Shown: positions 5,198 through 7,092 of the stretch, piece after piece
Numbering within the stretch: position 1 is the first letter of the stretch
Layout of the letters: every line of letters begins with the position of its first letter
From: an uncultured Verrucomicrobiales bacterium
GTDB lineage: Bacteria; Verrucomicrobiota; Verrucomicrobiia; Verrucomicrobiales; Akkermansiaceae
Reading direction: 5' to 3'
Length of the DNA stretch: 7,092 bases
Assembly (NCBI GenBank): GCA_937952875.1
Contig: CALFDI010000341.1
Location: 1-7,092 of the forward strand
Made by a program: the position numbers and the translations under genes
Notes under the pieces: generated by a model
Told to the model about the DNA's origin: nothing
Database searches by the model: none
The model's input: the letters and a program-made list of their open reading frames with translations, nothing else

Positions 5198-7092
5198 ATG
5201 AATCCTATCTCTTCTTACTACACTTGGCTCCATGGCAAATGGCCCGCCGGCACTGTCGAAAAGCTCCCAGAAGTCGGCGAAGATGGGATCACTAATGTCG
5301 ACGGTATCCGCATCGTAGGAGACCTCACCGGGATTCCTCTTTTAAAATTCTCCTCAGATACTGGGGCGAAAGCCGTCCAGGCCATTCTGGCCGAGAGTGA
5401 TTTCTCAGCGGCGAGAGATTCTAAAAAAGACGGTGTCGTAGATATTGCCATCATTGGTGGCGGTGTCTCAGGCTTTTCCGCAGCCATGGAGGCGAAGAAA
5501 GCTGGCCTGAGTTATATCCTCTTCGAGTCCAGTAAAGCCTTCTCCACCGTTGAGAACTTTCCAAAAGGAAAACCCATTTTCACCTACCCCACTGATCTCA
5601 CCCCTGCAGGAGGCATTACTTACGAGAAGGATGTTTCCGTCAAAGAGAAGCTCCTAACAGAGATGAAATCTCAGGTGCAAGATGCAGGCATAGACGTCAC
5701 TGAGGGAATGATCGATCACGTCGAGAAGAAAGGCTCAGAAATCATTCTTCATCACGCAGGAAAGGAGAAAAAAACAACGACTGCTCTACGCTGCGTCATC
5801 GCCATCGGGCGCTCTGGTAACTATCGCACGATGGGCATCCCCGGTGAAGAGCTCGATAAAGTCTCTAACAGACTCTTCGACCCTAAGGCATTTAATGGGA
5901 AAAACTACTGCGTCGTCGGCGGCGGAGATAGTGCTGCAGAGGCCGCGATCGCGGTGGCTGAAAACGGTGGGAACGTCACCATTTCCTACCGCAAGCCTGA
6001 GTTCAATCGACCAAAACCAGAAAACATCAAGCGAGTGCATGATCTGGCTGCTGAGGGGAAAATAAACCTTAAGCTGGACACAAATCCGTCAAAAATCACA
6101 GAGGACGCGATCTTCCTAAAACATAAAAATGGCGAGGAAGAGGAAATTCCAAACGATAACGTATTGGCCTCTCTCGGACGTGAAGCACCACTCGACTTTT
6201 TCCGCCGCTCGAAACTTAAGATCGCCAATGATCGCACACCTAAATGGTGGGCTACAATTATCGCGGCATTTTTCATAGGCTTTTGGCTCTATCACTGGAA
6301 GAAAGGCAAAGAGCTGTTAGACAGTGTCGGTCTTGGCTTTTTAGATCTCAGTGTCACTCCCATTTCCGAATGGGTCGGCTCACTTGGTGAAGGGAATCTT
6401 CTCACAGTGATTACAAATGCCACCAATGACCGGTCTTTCTACTACTCTCTCGCATACTGTCTCTGTGTGCTGATCTTTGGTATTCGTAGAATTCAGCGAC
6501 GAAAGACACCTTATGTAAAACGCCAGACGATCATTTTGAATCTTTTCCAATGGATTCCACTCTTCTTCCTCCCCTTTATCGTGCTTCCATGGATGGGCGC
6601 CAACGGCTGGTTCGCGGATGGATCTCCCCTCTCAGGCTTCGCCGATCTATTCTTTGAGAAGTATGACGATACGGGACATAACCGTGCTTACTGGAGAGCC
6701 TTTGGCTTTGTTCTCGCCTGGCCACTCTTCGCCTTCAATGTCTTCACAGAGCAGCCGATGTGGGGCTGGCTAGTCCTCAGCTTGATCCAGACATTTGTCA
6801 TCATCCCACTGATCGTGAGGAAGTGGGGCAAGGGTGCCTACTGCGGCTGGATCTGCTCATGCGGCGCCTTAGCCGAGACACTCGGTGATGCGCATCGCCA
6901 TAAAATGCCGCACGGCCCGAAGTGGAATAAGCTCAACATGGTCGGCCAGACATTCTTATGGTTCGCCTTTATCATCCTCGCCTTCCGCATGATCGGTTGG
7001 ATCTGGCCAGGTAGCTTCTGGCAGGAAGGATATAAATATCTTCTCAAAGGCGGTCCACTTTCCGGCGATGGTCTCCCCATCTTTAACTTCAC
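5198..7092 (+). CDS. Fused FAD/NAD(P) oxidoreductase with membrane NosR-like iron-sulfur domain, 3' end missing
   Basis: The frame is open to the window edge (631 codons). Residues 31-64 hold ITNVDGIRIVGDLTGIPLLK and a following helix, which look like the C-terminal FAD-binding segment of thioredoxin-reductase-like enzymes. The first Rossmann loop GGGVSG (87-92, FAD) comes next, then IAIGRSGNYRTMGIPGEE (201-218), the second Rossmann loop GGGDSAAEAA (241-250, NAD(P)) with YRK (264-266), which may favour NADPH, and NDNVLASLGREAPLDFF (319-335). No CxxC redox disulfide is present, so it is not a normal thioredoxin reductase. About six membrane segments follow (350-367, 413-430, 446-465, 501-518, 522-541, 586-603). 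YCGWICSCGALAE (548-560; Cys549, Cys553, Cys555) resembles the cluster-binding CX3CP motif of NosR/NapH/RdxA-type membrane ferredoxins, with Ser for Pro. The missing end probably carries more cysteine motifs. Likely role: moving electrons between NAD(P)H and membrane iron-sulfur centres; the partner is unknown. The start is preceded by a C-rich tract and no Shine-Dalgarno sequence. Confidence 0.82.
   Translation, partial: MNPISSYYTWLHGKWPAGTVEKLPEVGEDGITNVDGIRIVGDLTGIPLLKFSSDTGAKAVQAILAESDFSAARDSKKDGVVDIAIIGGGVSGFSAAMEAKKAGLSYILFESSKAFSTVENFPKGKPIFTYPTDLTPAGGITYEKDVSVKEKLLTEMKSQVQDAGIDVTEGMIDHVEKKGSEIILHHAGKEKKTTTALRCVIAIGRSGNYRTMGIPGEELDKVSNRLFDPKAFNGKNYCVVGGGDSAAEAAIAVAENGGNVTISYRKPEFNRPKPENIKRVHDLAAEGKINLKLDTNPSKITEDAIFLKHKNGEEEEIPNDNVLASLGREAPLDFFRRSKLKIANDRTPKWWATIIAAFFIGFWLYHWKKGKELLDSVGLGFLDLSVTPISEWVGSLGEGNLLTVITNATNDRSFYYSLAYCLCVLIFGIRRIQRRKTPYVKRQTIILNLFQWIPLFFLPFIVLPWMGANGWFADGSPLSGFADLFFEKYDDTGHNRAYWRAFGFVLAWPLFAFNVFTEQPMWGWLVLSLIQTFVIIPLIVRKWGKGAYCGWICSCGALAETLGDAHRHKMPHGPKWNKLNMVGQTFLWFAFIILAFRMIGWIWPGSFWQEGYKYLLKGGPLSGDGLPIFNF

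Noticed and set aside
5198..6230. Annotation of the flavin module as thioredoxin reductase
   Set aside because: There is no CxxC pair. The cysteines before the membrane part are only C199 and C238, and the segment order is altered.
5786..6276. Overlapping open frames on both strands inside the flavoprotein gene
   Set aside because: They are shadows of the long plus-strand frame, which carries both Rossmann motifs without interruption.

Overview
The window comes from a bacterium of moderate G+C. Three unrelated things are visible: an insertion sequence, a gene set for central nitrogen and carbon metabolism, and the start of a large membrane flavo-iron-sulfur protein. No rRNA, tRNA or unambiguous lineage marker is present. 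The lack of Shine-Dalgarno sequences before the host genes and the flavoprotein/polyferredoxin fusion made me think of the PVC group (Verrucomicrobiota or relatives). That is a weak inference.

Layout. Positions 1 to about 1435 hold an IS4-family element with an intact transposase on the minus strand. From 1365 to 1819 there is no gene. This stretch contains the first copy (1470-1675) of an imperfect inverted-repeat element and a small palindrome. Three plus-strand genes follow closely: a 166-residue protein resembling the ligand-binding half of a TetR regulator with no DNA-binding half (1820-2320), an NADP-type glutamate dehydrogenase (2379-3737), and a short malic enzyme (3765-4931). The 266-base gap after them holds the second, shorter copy of the repeat (4961-5066) and possible leader hairpins. 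From 5198 to the right edge runs an incomplete gene for a fused protein: a thioredoxin-reductase-like FAD/NAD(P) module, membrane helices and a NosR/NapH-like cysteine motif.

How the genes may work together. Glutamate dehydrogenase uses NADPH to fix ammonium on 2-oxoglutarate. Malic enzyme makes pyruvate and reduced nicotinamide cofactor from malate. The last protein looks built to pass electrons between NAD(P)H and membrane iron-sulfur clusters. A common theme of nicotinamide redox balance is plausible but inferred from proximity only.

Most notable points: (1) the flavoprotein appears circularly permuted, with the FAD-binding segment that normally ends this fold placed before the first Rossmann motif; (2) the TetR-like protein lacks its helix-turn-helix; (3) the two repeat copies look like members of a MITE-like family; (4) all four host genes lack a Shine-Dalgarno sequence and have pyrimidine-rich leaders instead.
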